Shown: one piece after another, positions 24,015 to 34,609 of the stretch
Position numbering within the stretch: position 1 is the stretch's first letter
How the letters are laid out: the number at the start of each line of letters is the position of its first letter
Source: Sepioteuthis lessoniana
Lineage: Eukaryota > Mollusca > Cephalopoda > Myopsida > Loliginidae
DNA length: 64,000 nucleotides
Assembly: GCA_963585895.1 (NCBI GenBank)
Contig: OY757904.1
Location: 158,516,749 to 158,580,748, forward strand
Reading direction: 5' to 3'
Notes under the pieces: model-generated
Databases searched by the model: none
The model's input: the letters and a program-made list of their open reading frames with translations, nothing else
Told to the model about the DNA's origin: nothing
Position numbers and translations under genes: made by a program

Positions 24015-24505
24015 AACAAGCTATTGACAGTTTAACGATCATCTGGAAGTCTGACCTCTAAAAAAATAAAACGGAAATTCTTCCAAGATGTAATCATGTC
24101 AGTACTACACTACGGTGGTACCACTCGGACTCAAACGAAACGTTTCGAGAAAAAGCTAAATGGAAACTAGACAAGGTGGCTGCATGCTGTTTTGAACAAA
24201 CCCTGCAAGTATCACTCTACAAAACAACAGCTGTACGGCCACTCACGCCCTATCTCACAAAACATCCAAGTAAGATGAGCAATACATGCTGGGCACTGTT
24301 AGTGAAGTAAGAACAAACTCTTCTATGGATTCTGACTCATAGACACAACTGTGTTGGCCGACCAAGAAAAACTTACATTTATCAGCTCTTTGCAGATATG
24401 AGGTACCGTTCAGAAGATTCACAAAGAGCGATAGAGAGCCAAAGAAAACCGTGCTATCAGCTCGTCTTGTTGTTGTTGTTGTTGATGATGATGATGATGA
24501 TTACA
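24015..24505 (+). pseudogene. RTE-like LINE family 1, C-terminal relic with (GAT)n tail
   Basis: In shifting frames the plus strand matches the C-terminal half of the intact frame at 44,959-45,990. Seen are 'IWKSDL', 'GTTRTQTKRFEKKLNGN'-like text, 'LNKPCKYHSTKQQLYGHS', 'NIQVR.AIHAGHC', 'VGRPRKTYIYQLFADM' and 'SEDSQRAI'. It ends in a GTT/GAT trinucleotide run (24,470-24,501), similar to the (ATG)n at the end of the 44,959 copy. Stops and frameshifts throughout; 5'-truncated. Confidence 0.8.
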
Positions 24506-24773
24506 GATATACATTATCTTTAACTTTTTGTAAAATATATTCATAAATGCCCCCAAAATATGTAAGATTTTAAAAGAATGAAGATCTGGAATGTTTTTAA
24601 GAGAATTTATTTGCTAATCAAATCCGAAATGTTAAAAAATGACAAATTATATATATTAGGGTTTTCGGAAAGTAATTATGTTTGGCTAGAAATGATATGA
24701 AAATAACTCAGAGTTAAATTCTTTTCATTATTATCATCAGTTTTATAAATAAAAATTGGCGACCTTCATCGAC

Positions 24774-26103
24774 GGTGACCCGAAGGCTCTCTTTTTAATA
24801 GCGACAACACTGAGGTGTAAGGAAGGGTGCTACTCCATTCCCTGGATTACTCCATTTTACCCTTGACCCTAACCTTATAATGCTGAGTGTTAAGCAAGGC
24901 GGCATCAAAAACCATTTTTTGATTGGTTGGTTGTTTGGGTTTTATGGCATATCAACCTTTGTAGGTTATTTAAGGCCAAATCCATTTTTATAAGATTAAT
25001 TAGTTCTATTTCAAACAATTCGGTTTAGCATGAGTACACAGTTTAACTGTCAAAAACAATTCTATTTCAAGCTATTCATTTTAGTCAAAATTCAGCGAAT
25101 TCAGTTTTGTATAAGTATAGATTTTCTTTACACATAGTTAAATGCCAAAACAGTTCAATATTAAACAATTCAGTTTAGCGTAAGTACAATTTCAATGTCA
25201 AAAACAGTTCCATTTCAAATAATTCAGTTTAGCATACGCACGCAGTTTAAATGTAAGTACACAGTTTAATTATCAAAGACATTTCTATTTCAAGCTATTC
25301 AGTTTAGTCAAAAAGTTCTAATTCAAACAATTCAGTTTAGCATAAGTATGCTGTTAGTTCTATCTAACCCATAGATAGGGCTCTATCAGGTACTACCATT
25401 CCGGACCAGAGTGGACCTGGAAGCAATGACAATGAAGAGGTGCTTCGTATTCCCCAAAGCTCCAGCATCGCTGGAACCTCACCTTCAGATTGTTTAGTGT
25501 CATATCCAGGACACTCATTGGAGGGGGTCTAACCCCTCTGCAGAGGTGCAGTCGGTGTATTCTACAGCCCCAGCTGACTGGGCAATACACAGAGTTAATG
25601 TCAAAACAGTTTTATTTCAGATAATTCAGTTTAGCATAAGTACACAGTTCAGATGTCAAAACAGTTCTATTTCGAGCAACTCAGATTAGCATAAGTACGC
25701 AGTTTAAATGTCAAAACAGTTTTATTTTTAAAAATTCAGTTTAGCATTAATACGCCGTTTAAATGCAAAAAACAGTAAACTCAAACCACGGTTTAGTTCT
25801 ATTTATCCCATAGATAAGAGGACCCTTATCAGGTGCTACCACTCTGGGCCAGAGTGGACCCGGCAGCGACGGCAATAAAAGGGTACTCCACATTCCCCAA
25901 AGTTCGAGCATTACTGGAACTTTACCATCAGATTGTTTATTGGTGGTGGTGGGGGGTTTACCCCTCTGCGGACAAGCAGTCGGTGTATTCTATAGCCCCA
26001 GCCGACTGGGCAACCATTTTTTTGAGTCTTTGGTATTACTCGACCAGGGATTGAAACCTGATCTCCCGGACCATTGGCGAACACTCAACTCATTATGCCA
26101 ATT
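24774..26103 (-). repeat. tRNA-derived SINE family B, split by a composite SINE
   Basis: The 3' part lies at 24,774-24,922 (minus strand ends with CTTCGGGTCACC) and the tRNA-like 5' part at 26,012-26,103 (minus-strand TGGCATAATGAGTTGAG and GTTTCAATCCC as A- and B-box-like sites). They join in the CCATTTTTTGAGTC region to give a normal family B unit as at 33,977 and 62,561. The ~1.09 kb between is a composite SINE. Confidence 0.85.
24923..26011 (-). mobile_element. Composite SINE family A, complete copy with target-site duplication
   Basis: This insertion into a family B SINE gives clean limits. The host text AACCATTTTTTGA (24,909-24,922) is repeated as AACCATTTTTTTGA (26,012-26,025). Reading 5' to 3' on the minus strand, it has a ~215 bp core (26,011-25,795), about four ~55 bp minisatellite units (25,790-25,590), a second core (25,590-25,368), more units (25,365-24,990), and the tail (24,985-24,923) finishing in (CCAA)n-like text. 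The unit carries AAATAGAACTGTTTTGACA, TTTAAACTGTGTACTTATG and CTAAACTGAATTGTTTG-like blocks. The tail shares its sequence with SINE family D. The small frames on the cores are not genes. Confidence 0.88.
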
Positions 26104-26489
26104 ATATAATCACCTTCATTCTCAATGAATGCAGCGGCCAAATTGCAAAGCAAATTTTCGATTCAACATTTAAATAAATCTATGATGTTAACCGGGAAAA
26201 AAATTGAATGATCGTTTCCAAGTTTTTCTTTGTTCCTGAATGTTCGGCCATTAATGAAATATTCTATAGATCGAAACAAATAAAAATCTGGTGAATATGG
26301 TGGACGTGGAAGAAAATCCCATCTAAACAATTTTTTTCCTAGTGTTTATTAAGCTGCACACGTTGAAAATGCTGATTACATTTTTGATAAAATTTAATAA
26401 ATAAATTCAATTTATATTTATTTCTATATCCCCTCTCGTAAAATGTTATTACTTTCCAAAGATTTTAATATTTCAAGACTATAAAAATG
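26104..26489. other. AT-rich unassigned DNA
   Basis: No gene. GGTGAATATGGTGGACGTGG near 26,292 is a locally unusual GC-richer patch that I cannot assign. Confidence 0.35.
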
Positions 26490-26890
26490 TGTGGGTATTA
26501 AAAAGAAATAATAAAAAACAATGGTATGAAAAATATAGAATAAATAAAATGCAAAAGTAACTGTTTTCCCAAGAGGCTTCTGACAAATCGGCGTATGCCA
26601 AAACGGACCGAACGGACCTTTTTCTCTCTACTGCAAGTAGGAAACGCACGTGCCGACAGAGTCCTGAACTTAGCAGCGCATTGTCTCTCCTACTCGTAGT
26701 AGCCTTTGCTAAACATACTCTCTGAACACATGACAGGATCTCAAACTTGTAATTGGCGAAGATGATTCCTCAATATACTTGAATGAGGTTAGAAGAAGAA
26801 AAGGAGTCAGTTAACAAAACTCAGAATTTCTCAACGATATCAACAAAAACCATGACCACAAAAAACCCTTCCATCTGCCCCATAAATGTG
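26490..26890 (+). repeat. LTR-like repeat, family H, copy 2 (shortened)
   Basis: Shares GGTATTAAAAAGAAA, AAGAGGCTTCTGA, GGACCTTTTTCTCTC, GAACACATGACA, TTGTAATTGGCGA, AGAAGAAAAGGAGTCAG and AACTCAGAATTTCT with copies at 16,290 and 34,610. The AATAAAG / CCTTCCG portion seen in the other copies is missing here. Confidence 0.62.
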
Positions 26891-27425
26891 AATACCGTAT
26901 CATTCGATACTATCAAACACTATTTGTTGATTTTAGTAGCTGGAAATTGTAGGTGCTCCAGTTAGCCTAGGCCAATCCTTGGCCAACTATTTACACTCAC
27001 AAAGTTTGTATCTCGCGAATAGTAGGCTAAAATTTAGGTCTCATTAAGTCGAATGATATACGGGTACAAATGGTATGGATTTTCAGCTAGAACACGATGT
27101 GCACATAATTTTTCTTGCTACTGATTTTTTTTCTTGTCAGATTCAACAGATGATGCCAGTTTTAGTTGTATGATAAACAAAATCATAATGCAAGCAGAGA
27201 AAAGTGCTCTTAGATTATTATTTTTATTATTTTTATTGCTATCACCAATCAATGGAAGACTTCAAAGGAAAAATTGTCAGCTTATATAACTGAAAGACGA
27301 ATTTTAGTTATACAAGTTGAAGGTCAATCATTTCTTAATCAAAATATCCCTTTTTCGTCTTCATATCATTCATCGCTTTCTTTCATTATGACATATCAAC
27401 ACCCATAAAAGTTCTTAAGTTTATT
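26891..27425. other. Unassigned DNA
   Basis: No recognisable gene, repeat or motif. Confidence 0.4.
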
Positions 27426-27562
27426 TGTTTGACACTTAACGGGATCTAATTGTGAGGCTCCAGATCTGGAGCTCTGGGGAATGAGAACTAACTCTTCATT
27501 GCTATTACTCCCAGGTCCACTCTAATCCAGAATAGAAGTACCTGTTAGGATCCCATCGATAG
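27426..27562 (+). repeat. Composite SINE family A, partial core
   Basis: Matches the second half of the core: GGAGCTCTGGGGAATGAGAA, CTCTTCATTGCTATTACTCC and a final GTTAGGATCCCATCGATAG. No head, array or tail adjoining. Confidence 0.68.
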
Positions 27563-28756
27563 CTTATCGTAACCTGACAGCTACTCAAAACAAAAAAATC
27601 CTCGTTATAAAAAAACGCCAAATCATCTGTGATGTCAGCTAACAACAACATCATACTTATTGAGTGGAATTTTCGTTGCCATCAGAAAGTCTATTTTTCG
27701 TTATAAACTAATTCGGCAGACTGACTCCTGGATAGTTTTCCTTACAAGATAAAATACATGGTATTCAAAAGCTCCTCTTGTTTATAAAATGAGATATCAC
27801 ATTATTACTTATATTTAAAAGAGAGACTTCTTGTCTTTGGTAACACTGAATTTCCTTCACTCAAACTATAAAATATGCAGCCATTTACAACTATATAAAC
27901 ACAGCAGACAGTGACCAAGCAGCCAGCGGTGGGGCATGCGTACCCAGAGGCAAGGGATCTGTTCTTCTCCCAGCAGCCAGCAGCCGGCGTGGAATTCAAC
28001 CGATCACAACCGCAAACTCACCGTAGTCGATGCTAGATCCCAATTAATCATCGCAGTCCTTTCAAACAGCTCTTTTCAGAGCTAATTTACCAAAGTTAAA
28101 ATCAGCTATTTTAAGAGCTAATTTCAGAAAGTCTTCTGAAGATTACTTATGGTCTCTCCACTACATCCCTTGGCAGATACCACGAGACGACGACGCAGCA
28201 GCCAATTAGACTTGCAGAAAACCTGCAGCACCCGTTCTGGGATCACCAAGGAGCAGACACCTGCATCACCAAACAGCAGACATCTGCATTATCCGTTGCA
28301 GCAGACCAGATCGTGCAATAGCACTCCAGTACACGAGTGACAACAATTGCTTGGATTGTCATCAGTACTCTGAGGCAACATCGACACATTCCAGTGGACC
28401 AAGGATAGAATAAAATCATCCAGCCTCTGCAACATATGCGTCCAATCTCTTCGACTGTCTGTAGATTCTTGACCATTCAGCTACACCTACGAATTTTTAG
28501 ACGGCCGAGTCTACGTTTTAAGACCGTTGAAACTATACAGACATTATACAGCAACAGCGATTCTCCACCCATACACACCTTTTGTGTATGATTCGCTCAA
28601 TAAAGACCAGGCATTTAAAACTTGTCCTTGTCATTTGTCTAATCCTCTATCAATCACTTCATTTATAAACGTTTGCGGGATCGACGTATTTATCTGTCCT
28701 GCAACAAGCAGAAATGGAACTGTTCAATCATTTACGAAGGATTATTATTATTGGTG
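27563..28756. other. GC-richer segment with late AATAAA; LTR-like or transcribed relic
   Basis: 27,900-28,500 is richer in GC and in CAG than its surroundings, and CAATAAAGACC occurs at 28,597. A TATA-like AACTATATAAAC sits at 27,888. These features would suit a solo LTR or an old 3' end, but I find no ends, no target duplication and no coding motif. The 60-77 codon frames overlap on both strands. Confidence 0.35.
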
Positions 28757-29100
28757 GTAACTTAAAACCACATAACTGTATGCAAACTATTTGTATTCAA
28801 TCGGGATACTTGAAACCATACACCTGGGTTGAAATTATTTGTATTTGATAGGAATACTTGAAACCATACAACTGGGTTGAAATCATTTGTATTTGATAGG
28901 AATACTTGAAACCATACAACTGGGTTGAAATCATTTGTATTTGATAGGAATATTGATAATGATGAAAAAAATACAAAAAAAAAAACAAACAAACAACGAA
29001 ACAACGACAAAAAAAAGAAAAAAAACAACTGCGGAAAGATATAAACATAAAATAATCCTTAATGGGTTGATCTGTGGTTAAAATCGATCAATCAATCAAT
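28757..29100 (+). repeat. Composite SINE family A, minisatellite and tail only
   Basis: Four ~48 bp units (AGGAATACTTGAAACCATAC, AACTGGGTTGAAATCATTTG) run from 28,757 to 28,950. An A-rich stretch and the tail TAAAATAATCC...GGTTAAAATCGATCAATC with (CAAT)n follow. The repeated LSNTNDFNP-like frames on the minus strand are the minisatellite in translation. Confidence 0.8.
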
Positions 29101-29510
29101 AAAATCTTACAAACCGCTATACAGTATTTTAAAGTTAATTAACGAAAATAGGAAAAAGAAAATATCTTAACAGGATTTTCATAGTAATTTACAATGTACA
29201 AATCATAAACGGGTTCGACGGGGTTACAATTCATCGTTATTAAATTTCCCGAACCGTAATCAGGTTGTTTCGGAAGTCCTAAGTCTAAATTTGTTTCTGG
29301 AAATTCAAAAATTAAGCGGGAAAAAATGGGGAGAGTTTACAATCTGTCACTGTTAATGGCCAATCAGTTTTAACTAGGTCTGAGACTGAGTCACAGGATC
29401 TTTTACTAAGTGCCACGCACCTGTAACCCCGTGACAGAACAAATATGCTAAGTTTAGTAAATACCAATATGCGTCATTGTCGAAAAGTCAGTAGCAAGTT
29501 GTTAGGTAGT
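29101..29510. other. Unassigned DNA
   Basis: No gene or known repeat seen. Confidence 0.4.
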
Positions 29511-29954
29511 TAAAATTAGTCCTCTCACTCTCTCTCTCTCTCTCTCTTTCACACACGCACTCTTTTTCTCTCTCTCACACACTCTCTCCCTAACCGTCCT
29601 GGAATGTTGCAACTAAAACGTTAACGTCACGTTTCTAACCTAGATTCAGTCAATAAAAAGTTTAACTGGTATGTTGCTGCTGGGAGGAATGAAGGTGGAA
29701 AAAAATAGTGTAGAAAAATAGTTTTAATGAGAAAGGAAGAGGCAAGAGAAATAGGATGAGTATTTCTTTCTCTCTCCCTTTGAAATGTGTATGTGTATAT
29801 GTGTGTGTGTGTGTGTTTGCGCGCCTCTACGCAGATTATTGGTCTGTTTCTATGTATGCCTGAATGTGGTGGCGGTGCGGCAGAGGCAGCGACGGCGGCG
29901 ACGGCAGAGTTGACGAAAATGAAAAGTGTCAAGGTCTCTGAAGAGAACAAATAG

Positions 29955-30012
<58 letters not shown>

Positions 30013-30342
30013 ACCTGTCAGGATCCGATTCCCCCCCCTCTCTCTCTTTTTGCGGTTCTCTTCTCAGCAATCCTCATTTTTTTAACCACCCACTTTTTCC
30101 TTCTCACATTTCTCCTCCACATCCGGTACTTTGCACTTAACCCTCGCTCCTCGTTCCTCTCCCTCCATCTTCACCCTCAACTTACCTCTTCCTTCTGCCG
30201 ATAATAAAAAGAACAAATAAACAAATAGATAAAATAATGGTTTAAACTGAAGTTGGACTTTCATTAGAGTATCATCTAATCCTCACACAATTAGAATCTA
30301 ACTCTTAAAACTTTTCCTGGTTACCTTCAAACCGTCTCTCAC

Positions 30343-30378
<36 letters not shown>

Positions 30379-30518
30379 GTCCTCTCCCATTCTGTCTCTC
30401 ATGCAAATCTTATGCAATCTTTTTATTTTTTCTTTCATATGACCTTTCCTCATTTATCAGAGGCAGAGGGGAGAAACCTGAAGAGGAAAAAGGTGAAGAA
30501 ATTCAAAGTGTGTGTGTT

Positions 30519-30555
<37 letters not shown>

Positions 30556-30847
30556 TAGAGAGAGAGAGAGAAAAAAAAAGAGAGTAAAAGAAAATATTTA
30601 AAAAGTGAGAAGAGTCAAAAAAGGAGAAAAAATCAGAAGAGGGAAAGAAATCGATGATAGAGATGGGGGGGGGGAAGCAATCTAATGAGAGAGAAAGAAA
30701 CATGAAAAATCGAAAGACGGAAATCGAGAGAACGGAAAGTCGAAAGAAAAAGAGAGAGGAAGAATTTAAGAGAGAGGGGGTGTAAGAATTGAAAAATAGA
30801 CAAAAATTCAGAGAAAGAGAATGATAAATCGGAATTGGGAAATAAAT

Positions 30848-30897
<50 letters not shown>

Positions 30898-31022
30898 AGG
30901 AAGAGAGAAAGTAGGGTGAGGGAGAGATTGAAAAAGGAGAAAAATCAAAAGAGATAGAGAAAGAAGACTTACAAACGGGAAAGAATTCGATTAGAGAAGG
31001 AAAGTGAGAGGAAGAAATCTAA

Positions 31023-31068
<46 letters not shown>

Positions 31069-31205
31069 AGAGAGAGAGATAATAAAGGGGAAAGTCTGAA
31101 AGAAAAATAAAAAGAGGGTGAAAGAGAAAATTTATATATATATATATATATATATATAAAGGGTAAACACTGAAAGAAAGATAGAAATGAGAGGGTGAAA
31201 GAAAA

Positions 31206-31256
<51 letters not shown>

Positions 31257-31260
31257 TAAA
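29511..31260. repeat. Cluster of (TC)n/(GA)n, (GT)n and (TA)n microsatellites
   Basis: At least eight dinucleotide tracts lie in 1.75 kb: (TC)n at 29,520, 29,958-30,009 and 30,350-30,377; (GT)n at 29,797-29,815; (GA)n at 30,520-30,575, 30,852-30,898, 31,028-31,078 and 31,210-31,252; (TA)n at 31,132-31,157. The strand bias switches: pyrimidine runs up to 30.4 kb, purine runs after. The long serine/leucine frames come from these tracts. A GC-rich GGCGGTGCGGCAGAGGCAGC patch at 29,870-29,920 stands out. Confidence 0.92.
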
Positions 31261-31871
31261 ATTTGATAAGTTCACACGCTCTCTTCCGATAAACACATTT
31301 TCCTTCGACCATGGGCGGGTCGATTGATGCATACAAACACATCTGTTACCCATTCACACAGTTAATATAAGCTAAAACTCGGTGAAGGTCTTCGTGAAGG
31401 CTGTCACGTGTCCATAAAAAAAGGCGGATGGCGGCTGTTCTTCTGAAATGGCCTTCTCATCCTCTGGGCGTCACGTGGTGCTCATGACGTGTTTATGGGT
31501 CATAAGCGCTTGGGTTTGTTGGTTGTTTGGTAACACCAGTTTTTAACAGTCACGTTCGGGCATATCACATGGCGAATTTACCTAGTGAATAATAACTAAG
31601 ATGATAAAAATGAACTTGTTCCGATTTTGCAAAAGACTAAAAAAAAACCTGGTCACTTGTGCCTGAGGCGAGTTAGCCAATCAATCAAAAAATAACACCT
31701 AGGATATCTGACAGTTTGGTAGGAGAAAAAAAAAAGAAAACTAAAACAACGAAAAATGACTAATGGTTTTGATATGAAAGGCCAACTACAACTGTAGCTC
31801 CAATTTAAGCTTCTGAAGGTCACAAATTTGTATAATGACAGTGTACATGCAAGTCTGAGTGGACCGGAGAA

Positions 31872-31919
<48 letters not shown>

Positions 31920-32004
31920 TCTCAACATTCCGAAATTTTCTAAGTTATGAGACGCAATATTTTTATAATTTTTTCAAACAGTGATTTTCATATCTATTGA
32001 TCAA
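31261..32004. other. Unassigned DNA with (CA)n at 31,874-31,918
   Basis: No gene. 31,380-31,510 is locally GC-rich with two CACGTG/TCACGTGG-type E-boxes and TGACGTG near TTATGGGTCATAAG, a possible regulatory or LTR fragment. Confidence 0.4.
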
Positions 32005-32695
32005 TTGTAATTGATTGATTTTAATGGCATGTCAACCAATCTAGAGTTATTTTATGCCTAGAGGTTAGGGAATCGTGTACATTGTACGATCATATTTACA
32101 TTTTTTGTGGAATTGTTTATTTAGAAATTTATTTACCCACCGATATATATCAAGTATTTCTGTCCAATACAAATAATTTGCTCACAGTTGTATAGTTACA
32201 AGTATTCTTATCTAATACAAATAATTTGAATACTCTTGTATGGTTTCAAGTATTCCTACCTAATACTAATAATTATGGTTTCCTGTAAATATTTCTATTT
32301 AATAATAGTCATTTGTTTGCACAGAGTTTTATGCTTTGAAGTAATTGATAATAATCCTGAATAAAGAATTACTACTTCAAGTAACTATTCTTAAAAGAAA
32401 CAATTTACACTTATATGGCATCAAGTATTCCAATGAATTACGAACAGTTTTCAAATAACTATTTGAGTCATTGATGGGACCTTAACAAATACTACTACTC
32501 CGGGGCAGAGAGGACCAGGGAGTAATGGCAATGAAAGAGTACTCCACTCACTCCAGACTCCAGAACAGATGCCTCACCATCAAATGTAGTTTAGTGTCAT
32601 ACCCAGGACGCCCCTTTTTTTGTGTGTGGAGGTCTTACCCCACTTAGCCGAAAATACACTCAGCATATTCTAAGCCCATTGACAAGGTAGATTAA
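32005..32695 (-). repeat. Composite SINE family A, full copy with (CAAT)n-type tail
   Basis: Core at the right (about 32,470-32,695), ~55 bp units with AGTATTCTTATCTAATACAAA (32,110-32,440), and tail at 32,012-32,095 ending (minus strand) in TGCCATTAAAATCAATCAAT. Same layout as 60,527-61,115. Confidence 0.8.
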
Positions 32696-32899
32696 CAGTA
32701 ATTGTTTTGATACAAAATCAAAAATTAAGACAATCGATAGGTCGATAGGAAGCAAAACTCATTAAACAATATCAAAACATATCGATATCTGAACCTTCTA
32801 TGGCGTATCAATAGACATCCTTGCAGCAATCCAGATTATCATTCAATGAATGAACTATGTTTTCAAATGAGCGACAAATAGTTATTTTCCCTGGCTACC

Positions 32900-33020
32900 T
32901 TGCATGACGTAACTGTTAACATGCTATGCCTGTAAACCATTGTCACTGAATTCGATTCTCACTGAGTGGCCCTGTGCTAAACTAAGCTAAGTAAATGACA
33001 ACTTTGCCTACATTATTTCG
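32900..33020 (+). repeat. tRNA-like SINE fragment, family F
   Basis: A-box-like TGACGTAACTGTTAACATG and B-box-like GAATTCGATTCTC (32,949), followed by CTGTGCTAAACTAAGCTAAG. That body is found inverted near 34,290-34,330. Confidence 0.5.
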
Positions 33021-33057
33021 TTCAAGGGAATAAGTGTGGTCCAATTTTGTCTATTGT

Positions 33058-33190
33058 TACTTTATTTAATGGCATATCAACCTTTGTAGGCTATTCAATG
33101 CCAAAGCTATTCTCCTAGAAGAATAGTAGTGGTACTATTTAACCCATTGCTGGGAGGATAAGGGGGTTCATACCTTTCCAAAGGGTATTT
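33058..33190 (-). repeat. SINE family D, 3' half
   Basis: On the minus strand: GGAAAGGTATGAACCCCCTT, AATGGGTTAAATAG, AGAATAGCTTTGGCATTGAA, then tail TACAAAGGTTGATATGCCAT. The tail is nearly identical to that of composite SINE family A, which links the two families. Confidence 0.75.
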
Positions 33191-33976
33191 GCCCAAAAGT
33201 GAACGTAATAGTCTCATTTTGTGACGTTTTCTCTGTTTCTTTTACTAATGTCAATTACCGAGACAATTCCTATTTTCTAATTTGCTTTTTCTGAAAGTTA
33301 AGAACAAAATATTGGAGACTTTCGTGAATGAATGACTTAATGATTCTGTATTTAATTTTCTTTAAGGACCTTTCCTCGGCAGTACATGTACTAAAGTGGC
33401 TAATCATAATATGAATTAAATAAATAAATCTGTTTTATAATTGATTTCATGATCATTAAATAAATCAAGAATTAATGTTCTCTCGAAAGCCGTGAAAGAG
33501 GGATGTAAGTTCATATTAATCGATGATGTGAATAAATGGCGCCACAATTTTGCTATCGTACAAGTTTCGGTAGGAACGTTTTAATTTAAAATAAAATTTT
33601 CCATTAAATGCAGGACACCGAATGTTTTTGAAAGCTGAAGGGAAACAGAAAAAAAAGTTTAGTTCAGAATATTTGCATTCGTAAGAACATATAATTGAAA
33701 AAAAAAGAACTTTATAATTATGTGGTTAATTTTTCCTAAGTTAAAGATAAGTGAAAATAAAAAAATAAAAAAACCCGGCCCCTGTAAAAAAAAACCCAGC
33801 AAAAACAACAACAACAACAATAAAAAGCACAAAAAATAACACAAAAACAAACAAGAAAACTTATGTACTGATGGTTGTGATGATGGAGCTAGTGATAGGG
33901 GTAATGATTGTGGTTTGCATAGGAAGTCAGCGCAAATGACCCCCTTCCTGCCAAGTAACAGATTTTTAATATGTAG
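33191..33976. other. Unassigned AT-rich DNA
   Basis: No gene supported. The 115-codon minus-strand frame at 33,659-34,006 covers A-rich low-complexity sequence and the edge of a SINE, and has no motif. Confidence 0.45.
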
Positions 33977-34192
33977 TCGAGGACTACCCGAAAGCTCCCT
34001 TTTCAATAGCTACTACACCGAGGTGTAGGGGAGGGCGCTACTCCTTTCCTTGGGTTGCTCCACTTTATTCTTGAAACGTACCTTATAATGCTGGGTATTA
34101 AGCAAGGAGGTATCAAGTACCATTTTTTGAGTTTTTGGTATGAATCGACCTGAGATTGAACCCCAGTCTCCCGGGCGACCGGCGAAATAGGA
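33977..34192 (-). repeat. tRNA-derived SINE family B
   Basis: On the minus strand the 3' end reads TTCGGGTAGTCC-like and the body includes CTACACCTCGGTGTAGTAGC and ATAAGGTACGTTTCAAG. A B-box-like GGGTTCAATCTCAGG lies near 34,160. The A-box end is damaged (33,977 side is the 3' end). Confidence 0.78.
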
Positions 34193-34284
34193 TTAGAATA
34201 TTAAAAAATTGAGTCCTATGCTAAAAGTTAAATCTTTAGAAAGGGAACACACATATACACACACATAATCTTTGCTATCATTTA

Positions 34285-34390
34285 CTAAGATTAGCTTAGT
34301 TTGGCATAAGGCCTGAAATATGGAGTACCCATTGAGAATCGAATCCTCAAATGATGACACGGGTCTATTGCCTAAGCCTTCTCAAATTCT
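34285..34390 (-). repeat. tRNA-like SINE fragment, family F
   Basis: On the minus strand: GGCTTAGGCAATAGACCCGT, B-box-like GAGGATTCGATTCTC, then CCAAACTAAGCTAATCTTAG. Related to 32,900-33,020 and 58,190-58,285. Confidence 0.5.
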
Positions 34391-34609
34391 ACGAACAAGC
34401 AACAATAAATAAATTAAAATCCGATAATTACGCAGTTTACTAAGTAATTATCGGATGTTTTAAATTGAATACTTTTTAAAATTATCTATTTTCTTCTTTC
34501 TTTACGTAAATTTAAATTATCTAGTTCATTTTAGCCTCAATTTTCAAGATGATATTTTTCTTAATCGAAAACCTTGTTGAATGTATTTTAGTATAACTTC
34601 CTGACATAA

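Noticed and set aside
29627-29950. 107-codon minus-strand frame with an alanine-rich start
   Set aside because: It crosses (CA)n/(GT)n and GA-rich tracts and lacks any motif; the alanine run comes from a GGC/GCG patch. A cryptic exon cannot be excluded.
29926-30204. 92-codon frame with a serine/leucine run, resembling a signal peptide
   Set aside because: The SLSLSL run is a (TC)n microsatellite; flanks have no domain.
33659-34006. 115-codon minus-strand frame with a hydrophobic stretch
   Set aside because: Made of A/T-rich low-complexity DNA and the end of a family B SINE.
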